Notes: generated by a model from the sequence alone, not told the origin. Shown: positions 43,895 through 56,242, numbered from the stretch's first letter. The stretch: DNA of 64,000 nt from Lucinisca nassula (GCA_963580285.1 OY757026.1:41787748-41851747), one strand, 5' to 3'. Made by a program: numbers and translations.

Positions 43895-46748
43895 ATCATA
43901 CTGAGTCGGTCATATTTGGCCATTACCTCAGTTAGGTGGGTGGCTAAATTTAGAATTTAGCATAAAAAATCATCACTGGATGAGCCCTTAAAACTATGTA
44001 CAATCCGAACACAGAGGTATCCTAAAACGCATACCTCTGAGTCTCAATCTAATACTGTGCGGGCTTTGAACTCCTCTGCGGTCTTGGCATTCAACGCAGA
44101 AGATTGAAGACTATTCCAATGAGGAATAGTTCTATGGAAGAAAGAGTTTTTCAGGGCATCACTATAGGACTGGTACCTTCGATACTGAGAGTTATTTGCT
44201 CTTGATGCCCTTGTCCGGGTTGACCCTGTTGTAGGGGTCAAGTACCTATCCTTGTTAATTGATACTGTACCAGAATGTATCTTATAGAAGAAGGACTACT
44301 CACGACCGGTCTCCAGGGATGTCCACTCTAGCTCATCAAGCATGTCACCGACGCTAGTTCTATTTCCCCATCGTCTGCAGGTCCATCGAGCAGCTTTCCG
44401 CTGCACCTTCTCCACGTGCTGAATCTGAGTTATAACATAGGGATGCTAAATGGGTGATGCACATTCAAGTTGAGGGCGAACCAATGTTTTATATGCAACA
44501 TCCTTTGTCTGCCGAGGTGGAAAAGCCAAATTACGTCTAAGGAATCCTAAGGTCCTACTTGCTTTAGATGTTATCTCCGAGATATGTTGACCCCAGTGGA
44601 GATCGTCAGTGATGGTGATACCAAGATATTTGGCGGAATAAACCTGCTCCAAAGTTTGCTGGTGAAGTGTATAATCCTACTTAATTTGCTTATCCGGAAG
44701 GTGTCGTGACACCCTCATTGAATGACATTTGGCCACATTGAACTTCATCTGCCAACCTGCTTCTCATTGTGCAAGTCCATCCAGGTCATCTTGTAAAATG
44801 CTAGAGTCAGAAGGAGAATATATGTCCCTATACAGGATACAATCATCAGCAAACTAACGGACAGATAACCTGATATTATCAGGGGGATCACTGATGAATA
44901 CCAAAAAGAGGGTCGGTCCAAGGACCGGATAAAATAGGGACTGGGCAAGACGCCTGGCCATCAAGTACAACTTGTTGAGAGCGCACTGAGAGCCGTGATC
45001 TAATCCAACTATGTGTGGATCCTCTTAACCCAGTAAGTTCAATTTGTACAATAGCCTTCTGTGAGGTACCTTATCAAAGGCCTTGGCGAAATCTATGACG
45101 ATCAAGTCAGTCTGTTTGTGGCCACGTTTATGGCCCCATCCAGATTGCTCACAATGTCATGGAAGAATTGAACTAGTTGAGTTTCGCAAGACCTTTGAAT
45201 TCGGAAACAATGTTGACAGTCAGCACGAATACTCTCAAAGGCTCAGTGCTTGTTAATGCTGCTAACTCATATATGTTCTAGGGTTTTGCAACAGATGCAT
45301 GTTAGCGACACTGGTCTATAATTTGCTGCATCATAATTTTCCCCTTTTTTATAGACCGGGGTAACATTTGCTTGTCGCCAGTTATCTGGCACGGTGCCCT
45401 GGGCAAGTGATTCATTGAAAATAAAGGCCAGCACAGGAGAAATTTCAGCACTACATTCCTTAAGCACCCTGGCATTCAGGCCATCTGGCCCAGATGCCTT
45501 ATATATTTCGAGCTTACCCAACCGTTAAGTGACCCCCTTGGGGTCAACTGTTATGTCCCCAATAGTAGGGACCGGACTATTGCATTGATAGCTCACCGTC
45601 AGTTTCTCGCGTAAATGCAGATTGAAACTGTTTGTTGCATAGATACAGTCGAACTTCAATGGCTCGAACAGCTTTGGGACCATGAAAATCTGTTCGAGGC
45701 AGGGGTAGTTCGAGCCACTGAGGGCTAATGCCAGAAGCATAACGACATACTTTATGACATCTTTTTCTGTGTTCCATAATGAAAAATGTATGCTGTGTGT
45801 ACTCATTAGAATCGCCTCATCGAGGCCGCCTCATCGAGGCGATTCTAATGAGTACACACAGCATACATTTGCAGGATAAAGACGAAAATATCCTAATTTT
45901 TACCCTCCCTATTTCTTATGTACAGAAATTCCCTAGGGACTCAAGAACGGGTTCGACTCAGCCACGGTAAACCAGCCATCGGTGTTCGAGTCATCGAAGT
46001 TCTACTGTATTAGCCTTATCACGGGAGTCTGTTTACAGAATTCCGTTTCCTCTTAGCGAACTGATCCAAAATGCGTCCTTTTTAGGGACTTTACAAATGA
46101 CCAAAACTTGTTTAACCGGGGGGGGGGGGCTGTCGGTATCTATGTTGTCATCTTCAAAGGTAATTATGGTGGAAACATGCTACCAATATGCATCTTTAAT
46201 TACCTTTTGTACGTGTGCTCTGAACCATTTGTAATGGTTCTTAACGTAAGGGCTACTAGACTTACGTGCACGAAAATACATCCTATTACGTCTTCTTATG
46301 AGGTGTTTGATCGTGTTATTGATCCATGGTGCACTATACTTGGTTTTGGTCATGTTTCTTGGAATAAACCTTTCCACTGCCGTGATTATTTCGGACTTAA
46401 AACTGACCCACATGTCGTTAACAGACATGCGTGAGAGGTCAGAGGAAAGGAACGAATCCTTAAATCGCGCCATATGGTCTCGCAGACCATCCATATCCGC
46501 ACGTTTGTATAAATATATTATACGTGGGGCTTGTCCGATTCGTTTAGCTTTTATATCATATTCAACAAGGACTATGTCGTGATCAGCACTGCCGATCGAG
46601 GGCACCCCCTTAACTCGACTAACGGGGTATGGAGATTTCGTAAATAATAAATCCGGCAATGGTTTTATCTGGCCGGGTGGGCATGTAAATAGCCGGTTTA
46701 AGAAACATGAAAAAAAAATATTATCCCAAACAGATGTGTTCTCTTAGT
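43895..46748 (-). mobile_element. Jockey/CR1-group LINE, 5'-truncated and mutated
   Basis: Minus-strand remnant of a non-LTR retrotransposon polyprotein. In order it has the end of the AP-like endonuclease (DLLFTKSPYPV, then GSADHDIVLVEYD, the SDH catalytic motif), a linker with WINNTIKHLIRRRNRMYFRA, the RT start KASGPDGLNARVLKECS, the fingers motif NYRPVSLT, palm motif A (VIDFAKAFDKVPH, about 45062-45105), the FADD motif (44842-44853), SAKYLGITITDDLHWGQHI and a C-terminus with RTRASRANNSQYRRYQSYSD ending at about 44043. A stop stands immediately before FADD, and several frameshifts occur, so it is dead. A family B MITE interrupts it at 45646-46007. The 5' part is absent beyond about 46748. 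The 3' UTR ends in the (GATA) tail. A short 3'-tail copy of the same LINE lies at 20437-20500. Confidence 0.9.
45646..46007. mobile_element. Pogo-like hairpin MITE, family B, inside the LINE
   Basis: Ends CAGTCGAACTTCAATGGCTC and GAGTCATCGAAGTTCTACTG with TA on each side (45644-45645, 46008-46009). The central stem at 45787-45868 has GTGTACTCATTAGAATCGCC on one arm and its complement on the other, with a duplicated GCCTCATCGAGGC tip. The LINE frame (DKAN ... CNKQFQSAFTRE) is continuous once the MITE and one TA are taken out, apart from a small shift. Confidence 0.9.
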
Positions 46749-46810
46749 GTATAAAACTCTAAGGTAAAAGCATCCCAGTTACACGTCATGTGTTTACACC
46801 TACGTTGTTC

Positions 46811-47112
46811 GGCCCCCATCCATCGGGGCTTGAACAAATATATGGGCTGCATGATGCTTCCACGCAGAGCTGAATCTGACCAACACACGAGAACTGGTAA
46901 ACCACTTAGAGGATCTAAGCCTGCCCAGGCAAACCGGTGTGAGTGTCGGACCGTCCATTCTTATAAACCTTATTGGTTTCATTGGGCGACAGGGCTTGAG
47001 ATATCATTTCATCTCAATATCGGGTTAAAGGCCCACAAAATTGAACGCAACGTCTCCAAAATGACATTTACAGTGTTGACGGGGACGTTAAACCTCAATT
47101 CAAACAAACAAA
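46811..47112 (+). mobile_element. SINE S1, full length with target duplication
   Basis: Head CCCCATCCATCGGGGCTTGA to tail ACCTCAATTCAAACAAAC. Duplication ACCTACGTTRTT (46798-46809 and 47113-47124), one mismatch. Confidence 0.9.
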
Positions 47113-47220
47113 ACCTACGTTATTACACCGTTGCCTATTCGTTTCAAGCCTAGTTGGATGTTAATGAACGTGATGATTTCCTTTCAATCGCCTACCCTAT
47201 GTCGAATATGAAATAAAAAC

Positions 47221-47541
47221 AATTAACCCTTATCTTGCTGTTCACGACAACCCCTATCTTTGGAAACAGTGTAGATCCAGATAAGATGGCTTCTTCGCTG
47301 ATCAGGATCTACACTGTTTGATATTAAGTTTATGACTTTGTAGAAATAAATTACATCAAGTAATCTGATTGGTTCACGACAATTAACCCTTATCTTGCTG
47401 TTCACGACAACCCCTATCTTTTGAAACAGTGTAGATCCAGATCAGATGGCTTCTGAAGAAGCCATCTGATCAGGATCTACACTGTTTGACATTAAGTTTA
47501 TGGCTTTGTCGAAATAAATTACATCAAGTAATCTGATTGGT
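47221..47541. repeat. 160-bp tandem duplication with a palindrome
   Basis: Units start at 47221 and 47381 (AATTAACCCTTATCTTGCTG). Unit 2 contains a perfect palindrome at 47434-47487 (GTAGATCCAGATCAGATGGC with complement). In unit 1 the same place is shortened and imperfect (AAGATGGCTTCTTCGCTGAT). Confidence 0.9.
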
Positions 47542-47944
47542 TCAAAGTCAGAAATGGGTGTGGCTAAACTGAATATTCATCAAGAGAAGAGTTAAATGCA
47601 ATTAACCCTGTATATGTACATTTGCAACATGTATGAAAACTTGGTATTTAAACACTGCCACATCAACGTAGATACACGTCATTATGTTACCACTACGTTT
47701 ACACAACGTTGTTTCTACGTTGCATGCATGTTGGTTTGTTCATGGGCATGCTGATTTTTCTAATTCTCGGCTAAAATATTTCAAACAACAAGTGTTAAAA
47801 CTATACGCCAAAGTGTACAAGAGATCGCTCACCTGGATGAGGCTGATCCATCTTGTCTATCAGATCATATTGCCTTTAGCAATTCTGACTCCGCATGTTG
47901 CCTTGATTCTTCTGATTAAGTAAAATGGGAACACCTGGCAGATT

Positions 47945-48110
47945 TTTCCGCCATGTTTCAAAGGGAGACAAGTTTCAGGACTTTCTGTTCTTTTTTCCAC
48001 ACGCCATGTCGTCTGCTCTTAAAGGAAAGAATTTGCTCCTTAGAAGCAAATTCTTTCCTTTAAGATTTGACCACTATTGACATGGGAGACAAAAATACTT
48101 TTGCAGGAGT
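47945..48110. mobile_element. Palindromic MITE, family C, copy 2
   Basis: CTTAAAGGAAAGAATTTGCT pairs with AGCAAATTCTTTCCTTTAAG. Flank GACATGGGAGACAAAAATAC matches the family C copy at 26.6 kb inverted. Confidence 0.7.
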
Positions 48111-48254
48111 TGCACCTACAATCTATATTTTAGAGCAGAAATAAGAAGAATAAGGTTTACCCCTTCAAACCCCAGTTTGACTTTATAAAAGAGGGGTTCA
48201 TCTTACTATTCAGAATTCATGAGGGTAAGAATTATATAGGCGTGTTTTCGTGAT
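48111..48254. mobile_element. Family A MITE, right part
   Basis: GAGTTGCACCTACAATCTAT, GAGCAGAAATAAG, CCCCAGTTTGACTTTATAAA and the right end GGCGTGTTTTCGTGATG. It abuts family C. Confidence 0.65.
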
Positions 48255-48479
48255 GTATAGTCTATTGCTTGCAACTGCCTTTGGAATACTCTTTTAACAA
48301 AAAGGTAAAAATAGTCGTCCAATCACGTGAATTCAACCGCAATGCAAAGAAATCTATGGTGCATATGGCCGCATGCAAAGAACAGACCGAATATTCTTGT
48401 GGACTCAGCGAATTTGACATATAGTGACAACAACCCGCCAGCCTTATCTGCAATTACTAAACACGTGCTTTGAAGAATT

Positions 48480-48960
48480 TCAAGATGGCCGCCATCTTTG
48501 ATATGAGAATGCAACACTTTTAGCAGTTCTGAATCTCCATGTCACCCAAATGCATCCAACTAGAATTCTACTCAATGTAGCTGACCATTCAGGATCAGGT
48601 GGGGTTTGAAGACTTTCAAGCTGGCCATCGTGGAAGCCATCAGAACACAGTGGCAAGTCTAAGAAGTCTAACATGTGGCCGTCTCCCAATTAGTTTCAGC
48701 TCTATTCAACTTGATATAGTTGCAACATTTTCAAGATGGAGACCATGGCAGCAATCTTGGATAACAGCCCAGAATAAGTTTAGCAATTCGGAATCTCAAT
48801 GTCGTCCGAATGCCTCTCATCAAGTTTCAGGTCAATCAGAATCGGCTCAGGAGATGATGTTTGAAAATGATGGCCACCATGCCGGCCATCTTGAATATCG
48901 GAATATATTGAATATCTGGTGTTAGATCTATGTGTGACCTGTGAAGGGCCGTGACTGATG
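48480..48960. repeat. Degenerate internal repeats with AAGATGG...CCATCTT motifs
   Basis: TTCAAGATGGCCGCCATCTT, ACTTTCAAGCTGGCCATC, TTTTCAAGATGGAGACCATG and GATGGCCACCATGCCGGCCA recur at about 120-bp spacing with CTGAATCTCCATGTC / CGGAATCTCAATGTCG. An old tandem repeat; no gene. Confidence 0.5.
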
Positions 48961-48969
48961 TTGCTGGAA

Positions 48970-50130
48970 CTTCTATTTGTATAAATTACAATAAGCAATA
49001 AAATGCATGCGTGTTTAAACTGAGGGCATGAATTGCACTGTCTTGTAAACGTGATGTAAGTATCACAAATGGAATAGCTTTCATCTAAATATAAACATAT
49101 AATACTGAGTTCAGTTTTGTCCTTAAAAGGGTATCATTGTACATCTAAATTGGGCTGATACAAAAGTACAACCTGATCAATCATCTGACATTGAATCAAA
49201 TTCTAATCAATCTCAATCATATTGTGTACGTTCATTTCTTTCGTTCCAAGCTAGACAACCAAATAAATGTTTTCTGCAGTCTGAAAATTGATTTCTTATG
49301 CATAACATTATTCCCAAAGTCTGCAAATATGCACATTATTGAGTTTTTGAGGAAACTGTGTTTAAAATCACATTTCGGAAAAACCCCGAAGTGAAAAGGT
49401 TCTTACCGGATGCGCGATCAACAAATGATTTCGCAAGACCGCGCAACGCGCTTTCTCGCGAAGCTACTAAATGCGGCCAAATCGAGGGCATCCGACGCCG
49501 CGCCTGCGTGTTTAAGGAACTGTCAATTGCGCAACGCTCATTTCTGTTTTCACGTGAGTCGCCTCATAAAATCATCAAAGAAATATCAATCCACGCATTC
49601 ATCCAATTCATCTGTTTAAGGCCCACTCCTGTTTCGTTCCAAATGAGAAAACAACATAATAAGATTCGTACCAGTGCGTATTTCATCCAGATAGAATGTA
49701 ACCCCCTTTTATTACGTCACACTCCATTTGTGAATACATAAACAGTTTAAAAACTGTTATATGCGTTACATCTATGAGAAAATAAACTTCTTCAAGGCAT
49801 ATTTAATTGTTTTATAGCCACAGTTTTATGAATTTGTTCCTGAAGAATGTCTTTGTGAACGATTCTTATTAAACCCCCATGTGGGTCCTGCCTGAACAAA
49901 TAATAAAATTCGCAATTTAAGATCCCATTTATTGGTATAGTTGCTAGAATTCCAGTCATTCTTAGATTCATGTACATGAAGTGCCAAATGCATGAATGGT
50001 GCAACATGCTGCAAATGAACTTTGATGTCATGGTGTTGAAAGAAAGAAATTTATTTAGCACATGTTCAAATTAGGCAGTAAGACTGGTACATCCTTTTCC
50101 ACCCGTTTTCAAATGGACGGAATCTACTTC
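48970..50130. other. Unannotated stretch
   Basis: No gene is supported. The 127-codon frame at 49358-49741 has no recognised motif. Confidence 0.4.
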
Positions 50131-50179
50131 CCTATATATAGTAGGGAGTCAACCTGTTACCGTAATAACTGAACCTTTT

Positions 50180-50612
50180 GAAAACATCATGTTAAAAAGT
50201 CTGTGAAATGAAAACCCCCGTAAACCCCACTTTATATAGAGAAAACTGAGGTTTATGGGGTATACATTATTTTTCTTATTTCTGCTCCAAGACATAGGTT
50301 GTGCGTTACGAAAACACGCTTATACAAATACATTGTAAACTTTACCGCCGAAAAAATGAATATTTTAAGATGAAAAATTGTGATAGTTTTCTTATTTCTG
50401 CTCAAAATATAGATTGTGTCTACTCGATAGAACCGCCTCCTCAATAAGAAAAATATGAATACAGATTGTGGGTACTCGTTAGAACCGCCTCAATGAGGCG
50501 GTTCTAACGAGTACCCACAATCTATTTTAGAGAAGAAATAAGAAAAATAATGTATATATATAAAAGTGGGGTTCAAGAGATCAAAATTATATAGGTGTGT
50601 TTCCGTGATGTG
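50180..50612. mobile_element. Nested or fused family A/A2 MITEs
   Basis: An A2 left half (ACCCCCGTAAACCCCAC, CATAGGTTGTGC) breaks at 50304 into a family A left half (TTACGAAAACACGCTTATAC). A near-perfect stem follows at 50463-50522 (ATTGTGGGTACTCGTTAGAA with complement), ending GTGTGTTTCCGTGATG. Confidence 0.7.
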
Positions 50613-50689
50613 CTTCTACACACAGCGTGCTCTAGTACAAGACAACCTTTGGGACTCATAAAACCGTATTCACTATATAAAAAAGGGAT

Positions 50690-51120
50690 TCAAGAGAGTT
50701 AAACTTATATAGGTGTTATCGTGGCGGGGTGTTCTAATATATGTCTGCAGTAGAAGTAAGGCAACATCACGGATTTTAGTCGGAAAAGTAGCCATTTTGG
50801 TGATGTCAACAAATGCAGTATGTCGCACGGATGGGGCCCTGAACAAACGCTGCGTTGAACGGTACCTGATCTGGCCCTTCACTGTTTGCCAATGTCCCGT
50901 TTTAGGGTTTCCCATTTAACCCTTTTTGTACCAAATGGAATCTTTCTCCTTATATATAACAGAAGTCCATTTCAAAATTTAGGGGTGTCAGGTTGTGTTT
51001 TCATCATTGTTTTGGGGGGGAAAATGACTGAACTGTTAGCAAACAGTGGAGGCCCTGATCAGTCGCCGCGTTTTGCGGCGTCTGATCTTAGCCTGGACTG
51101 TTTGCCAGGGTACCCGTTTT
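50690..51120. repeat. Family A2 fragment and GCAAACAGTG hairpins
   Basis: An A2 left-end inverse at 50765-50830 (AAAAGTAGCCATTTTGG), then hairpin arms GCAAACAGTGGAGGCCCTGA / GATCTTAGCCTGGACTGTTT at 51040-51108. This hairpin type also occurs near 2320, 33505, 47260 and 61290. Confidence 0.5.
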
Positions 51121-51367
51121 AGGGTTTCTGGTACTAAATGGGTTAAAATAGGTTAATGAGGTGGTTCTAACAAGTACCCAGTATACAATCATAATTAAGA
51201 AAACTAATCGGCTTTTGCAGCTATGCATGACCCGCGACGAATGCAAAAAAGAGATTATCTGAAGAATACAGAATTGACCAATAACTGGATGTTTCTTCAA
51301 AACTGACAAAAAGTCGGCTTGAATATATTAACCAAAACTGGCCTTAATCACCCAACATTAGCGGGCC

Positions 51368-51475
51368 GGGGTTATCCTTTGGAACCAAAGAATACATCAC
51401 AGAACTTTAAAGTATGAAACGTACAGTTTTCTGGTCCAGACTACCTAGTTTCGGCCAATTAGGCCTCTCAACCTT
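51368..51475 (+). repeat. Dispersed repeat fragment (as at 39540)
   Basis: GGGTTATCCTTTGGAACCAA to CGGCCAATTAGGCCTC. Confidence 0.6.
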
Positions 51476-51760
51476 TTTTCTATATAAGGTGGGTCTGCAA
51501 GGTTTTCAATAAAAGTCAACGTGACGTTGTTGTTCAGACTGACTTTTTATGCCGAGTGACAAAGCGTGTCTATTCAAAAGGACTACATTGTACATATGTC
51601 TTACCAATTAAGTTTAGTGGGCCAATCAAACTTTACTTCATATTTCATTGGCCGTTTGAGCGACAAACAGTGTGTCTGCCCTGGATCACTTGGCACCATT
51701 GTAGCCCCCAAAATGTTTTATGGACATCGGACATATTAAAAGGAAAATAGAGGAAGAAAA

Positions 51761-51867
51761 ATGTCTGTGTGCGTCAGCGTGCGTGCGTGCGCGTGTACGT
51801 GCATGCGTGCGTTGAACGTACGTAGGTATGTGTATGCGTGCGTCCGCGTACGTACGTACGTACGTAC

Positions 51868-51901
<34 letters not shown>

Positions 51902-52019
51902 ATGTATGTATGTATGTATGTATGTATGTATGTATGTATGTATGTATGTATTGTATGTATGTATGTATGTATGTATGTATGTATGTATGTATGTATGTAT
52001 GTATGTATGTATGTATGTA

Positions 52020-52050
<31 letters not shown>

Positions 52051-52137
52051 ATCTATGTATGAACGTATGTATGTATGTATGTATGTATGTATGTATGTAT
52101 GTATGTATGTATGTATGTATGTATGTATGTATGTATG
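51761..52137. repeat. Compound microsatellite: GCGT/ACGT, TG, (TATG)n, (TCTG)n, (TATG)n
   Basis: Blocks in order are a GTGCGTGC/ACGT region (51771-51870), TG (51869-51885), TATG with one 1-bp phase slip near 51950, TCTG (52021-52050), and TATG again. Six frames stay open because the 4-bp unit has no stop in three phases. The long frames of both strands are artefacts. Confidence 0.95.
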
Positions 52138-52391
52138 GATCCAAACTGTCTTTAGCAAAGCGGCTATGGGATTAGGCAAAATTGCTTATTAATACAGGTG
52201 CTTGTTTAATGGAGGTTCGACTTTATGACGGCCGATAGTTTGATAGTAGACAGAACAGAACAGAACATATTCTTCAATCTCTCAGATCAGTGTACATGAT
52301 ATATGAGGTATACATGCATTTTATAACAAAGACAGACGGCAACTAAGGTGCTACACGTAACAAAGTTTACGTAACATTGTATTTACTCTGC

Positions 52392-52395
<4 letters not shown>

Positions 52396-52479
<84 letters not shown>
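52396..52479. repeat. (GA)n microsatellite
   Basis: About 40 GA units with one ACAG interruption. Confidence 0.95.
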
Positions 52480-52599
52480 CGGATGAACATGTATAGAATT
52501 AATTTGACTGGTACGCAGATTTGAATGATCTCTGAGTGCAGGGGAGCAGATTGCAGCATTATATAGTATTATATTATTATTTTATCTTAATTGTTACAC

Positions 52600-52832
52600 A
52601 GCGAACCTCAACAACTCGAACATTTTTGAAACCCTATTTTTCCGAGACAGGAGTAGCCCGAGCCACAGTACCCAAACCCTTGGGCGTACGTAATTGGTAT
52701 ACCTTTCGATCTCCAGTATCAACGAATGTTTTGTGCACTCCTTACAATCGCCTCGCTGAGGCCATTCTATTGAATGCACTCTACATACCTTTTCGAGATA
52801 CAAGCAAAAACGGCGAAATTGCTTATAGGGCA
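52600..52832. mobile_element. Family B MITE, right part lost
   Basis: Left end CAGCGAACCTCAACAACTCG. The hairpin remnant GCACTCCTTACAATCGCCTC / GAGGCCATTCTATTGAATGC lies at 52736-52780. Confidence 0.6.
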
Positions 52833-53284
52833 AACTTTTAAAGCTGAAAAACATTTACACACTGTTTTTTCTACTACATGTAAGAACGGAACAACGTTGA
52901 CGTCACCAACTCTCGTAGAGAACCAAGGTTTAGACTGATGTCACTTGACGTCACTGAAAATCACGTGACTCGATGCGTTCATGGAAGTATGAACTACACT
53001 GTTGTTTCTTGGTTTACATTAAACTTTTCTCGATCTGAATCTGACATACATGTATGATTATCCGATCGTTGACGGAGATAACCGAATGTCAACGAACGGA
53101 AGTAACAATGCCGCGAGATTCAAATAAACATTGCCTAATTTGCAGACAAAGCAAAATGAAATCATAATACGTATCGTCTTTAATCCGACGACTATCCACA
53201 CAAATAATCATGCGATTCCGCCACTCTGGTAACATGTTGCAAGCCTTGCTTCTTTTTTTCTTTTTTTTTTTGTTTTTGGTTTTA

Positions 53285-53420
53285 CGGCCCTTTCAAGATT
53301 ATTTCACTCATATCGAGCCGATCGTTAATCAGAGGTGGGCGAAACCCAGAGTACCCGGAAAAAAACCACCTGACCTTCCGTTGCAGAACTTGGCGTCTCA
53401 CATGTGACCCGAGCGAGGCA
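53285..53420 (-). mobile_element. SINE T4 body fragment
   Basis: TATCGAGCCGATCGTTAATC and GGCGTCTCACATGTGACCCG match the copy at 63100-63258. The tRNA head is absent here. Confidence 0.55.
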
Positions 53421-53626
53421 AGCCTTGCTTCACGTTAAGAAATCTGTGAAAGGAACACCTGCCCTCTTATCCCATTATATAGACAAAAATGGGGTTTATA
53501 GGGTTAGACATCATGTCAACGTCATAAAAGCTAGTTCTAGAGATAAAAAGACACCGTTTTAGTACACAGCTGTCTTATGTATCCAGCTCTTGGACTGTAG
53601 CAAACCCAATTCAAGAAGTGCAGTCG

Positions 53627-53884
53627 CCGCGCCCATCGGGGATTTGAGACATAGATTGAGCTGCATGCTGCTTCCATGCAGAGCTGAAACCGACTGGTAA
53701 ACCGCTTAGAATGTCTAAGCCTGCCGTCCCTGCATATAAATCCTATTGGTTTGTTTGAGTAGTAGTTTTCTACTCAGTGTCGGGTAAAAGTCCCATAAAT
53801 TGGAAGCAACATCTCCAAAGTGACATAAACAGTGTTGACAGGGATGTAAAACCTCAGTGCAAAAAAAAAAAAAAAAAAAAAAAA
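53627..53884 (+). mobile_element. SINE S1 with poly(A)-like end
   Basis: S1 body ending ATGTAAAACCTCAGTGC, then about 25 A. A T2 3' piece (53887-54025) follows directly. Confidence 0.7.
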
Positions 53885-53886
53885 AT

Positions 53887-54025
53887 ATCAAGAAGGGCAG
53901 TGACATTTTCTGGTGAGAGAATGCATACCATACTGGTTAATTGCTCATATTTAGGCATGCCCAGGATAAACTGCCCAACTCCATGTTATAACCTAAATAG
54001 TAACTGCGTCTTTAAACTCCAAACC
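53887..54025 (+). mobile_element. SINE T2, 3' part
   Basis: AAGAAGGGCAGTGACATTTT, CTGGTTAATTGCTCATA and GCGTCTTTAAACTCCAAAC. Confidence 0.55.
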
Positions 54026-54403
54026 CAAACGTAACCGTCTAAAGTAGCCATTTCAGCAAAGTCACTCATACATGTAAATATAACAATAATATTTGACTTA
54101 TAATTTGATTTAAAATCTTGACACTTGTACCCATTGGCGATAGACTTTTTATCTTTTATTGTATCTACCACACCAAAACTGAAAATGCTTTAGGATAAAA
54201 ACTATAAACTGAGGTCAGTTTATTATTGTGGAAATCGTCAAATATGTTAATACTACGATTTTTGTATTTTGGGTGAGAGATTTTAACGCATGAACGCGCC
54301 ATTTCTCACGCCTAAAACCAATATTTGCTGCATGTTGTTTGTTATTAATCATAAAATATTAAGACGCATCTTGGTCTTCGAACCCCTCAAAATTCCTATA
54401 TTA

Positions 54404-54473
54404 AGACCACCTTTGGGACTGTTCAAAAGTGGTCTTCTTTAAGACCACTTTTAAACAGTCCCAAAGGTGGTCT
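54404..54473. repeat. Palindrome with 32-bp arms
   Basis: AGACCACCTTTGGGACTGTT pairs with AACAGTCCCAAAGGTGGTCT, and the inner AAAAGTGGTCT with AGACCACTTTT, one unpaired base. AGGTGGTCTTAATAGCG at 54869 may be the far TIR of the same MITE, with an S1 inserted between. Confidence 0.85.
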
Positions 54474-54544
54474 CCCACTAGTGCACACTGGATGTAGAAA
54501 GCACAAGGAAAATGTAACTGAAACCATCTAAATATGCATTTGCG

Positions 54545-54842
54545 GCCCCCGCTCATCGGGGCTTGAAGAAATAAATGGGCTGCATGATGCTTTCACGCAG
54601 AGCTGAAACCGATCGCACATGAGTACTTGTAAACCGCTTAGAGGATCTAAGCCGGTCGAGGCAAAGCGGTGTGAGTTGGACCGTCCATAGTTATAAACCC
54701 TATTGGTTCCACTGGGCGACAGGGCTTGGGATATCATTTCATCTCAATGACGGGTGTAAGTCCGACAAAATTCGAAGCAACGTCTCCAAAATGACCTATA
54801 CAGTGTTGACAGGGGCGTTAAACCTCAAATCAAACAAACAAA
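54545..54842 (+). mobile_element. SINE S1, full length
   Basis: Head CCCCCGCTCATCGGGGCTTG to tail CCTCAAATCAAACAAACAAA. Confidence 0.85.
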
Positions 54843-54879
54843 TAAAAATATAATTTGTCTTAATTTTAGGTGGTCTTAA

Positions 54880-55550
54880 TAGCGATATTTCAGTGTACTA
54901 AAGAAATAACCAGCACTAGCAGTGAATTGTTACGGAAAGGAATTTCGCAACTTATCACTGGACGAAGTGAGTTACGCGAAAATACGCCGTTTTATGACGT
55001 CACTTGTTATTTATTTGACGTTAGACAGTGTAACGTCATTTGCTTGCATCAGAATAAATGGCAAAATGATAGGAGAATTTGAAGGGGAAAAACTGTCGAT
55101 TTTATTGTGTAGGAAGGGAAATAGATCAACTCTAGTATGCGAAACGTTGAGTAATAAATCACAGTCTGTCGGTCCGTTGTAAGTAGACCGATGACTCGCG
55201 CTTATGCGCTCGTGATTTGATCTACTCAAATTGTGATTTATTTCTAGAACCATTTACTGTTAGAGCTGGTTTATTTCCATATATATGGCACAGAGTACTA
55301 GTGAAATCAGATCAAATAACCATCTCGCCGATACTCGCCGATACTAGTGATTTTAACGCATGCTTTTACATATTTTTTTAAAAAAAGTTTTAGATGCGAG
55401 AAAAGAGCGCTGCACCGCCCAACGTAAAAAAGAAACGACTAGTTACGTCTTAAAACGTGATAAAACGGGATTTTGCGCGTCACGCTTATCCGCCCAGTGA
55501 TCTTGTTGCAGAATAAATTACAGTTCTAGTTCCTTTATATTTCATTTATA
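54880..55550. mobile_element. Palindromic MITE, family D, long copy
   Basis: Central inverted repeat at about 55125-55275 (AGATCAACTCTAGT, GAGTAATAAATCACAG and AATCACGAGCGCATAAGCGC complement). Flanks include TTATGACGTCACTTG on the left and GTGATTTTAACGCATGCTTT on the right, matching the 41990 copy. Confidence 0.7.
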
Positions 55551-55559
55551 GGTACATGT

Positions 55560-56155
55560 ATAGATCTTTATATCTATTGTCCATGTTTCACACAATGCCA
55601 TTTTAGGGGGACATGAAAGATGTATTTATCCCACACGGGCGTGTTATCCTAAACAGTTATTCATTTTTACACCCTGAAGATGTTAAGCTTACATAATCGT
55701 CTTATCTACCACAAACAGGCAGTAAGTGATACCCAAACCTTCTTTTACTAATATATTCAACAAAATCCTTTTGATGTGGTTCAACAAGGAAATCGCGTAT
55801 ATGGACTAATTTGATGTTAAATAAGGGAATGAACACATTTTCAAGAGAGGCGACTCGTTAAAGAAAAACGAGAGAATGACGTTCCGAAATTTGTCAAGCT
55901 TATAAAAGAACAAATATCAAAACTTGGGCTAGTTGTATCCATCCTCGCTTTGAAATGAGTTCTGTACCAGTTGGGGTTTTCCCCTATTAAATTAAAGTGG
56001 TCCTCTTCTCTTAAAGTGGACCTTGCAGGCCTCTTGATAAGGGTAAATCTTGGGTACATATGTTTTAAGATGTATTGGTTTCATTAACTCTTGAAAATAC
56101 TTAACTTTTGTCAGTTCCAACTTTCAATACTATCTGTTAAAATAGCTTCTGTGCA
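55560..56155. other. Unannotated stretch
   Basis: No gene or recognised repeat. Confidence 0.4.
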
Positions 56156-56158
56156 AAT

Positions 56159-56160
<2 letters not shown>

Positions 56161-56242
<82 letters not shown>

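Noticed and set aside
49358..49741. 127-codon plus-strand frame
   Set aside because: No motif, no splice sites and a second overlapping frame of similar length; probably chance.
51686..52192. Six-frame open frames of YVCM/HTYI repeats
   Set aside because: Product of (TATG)n; no coding evidence.
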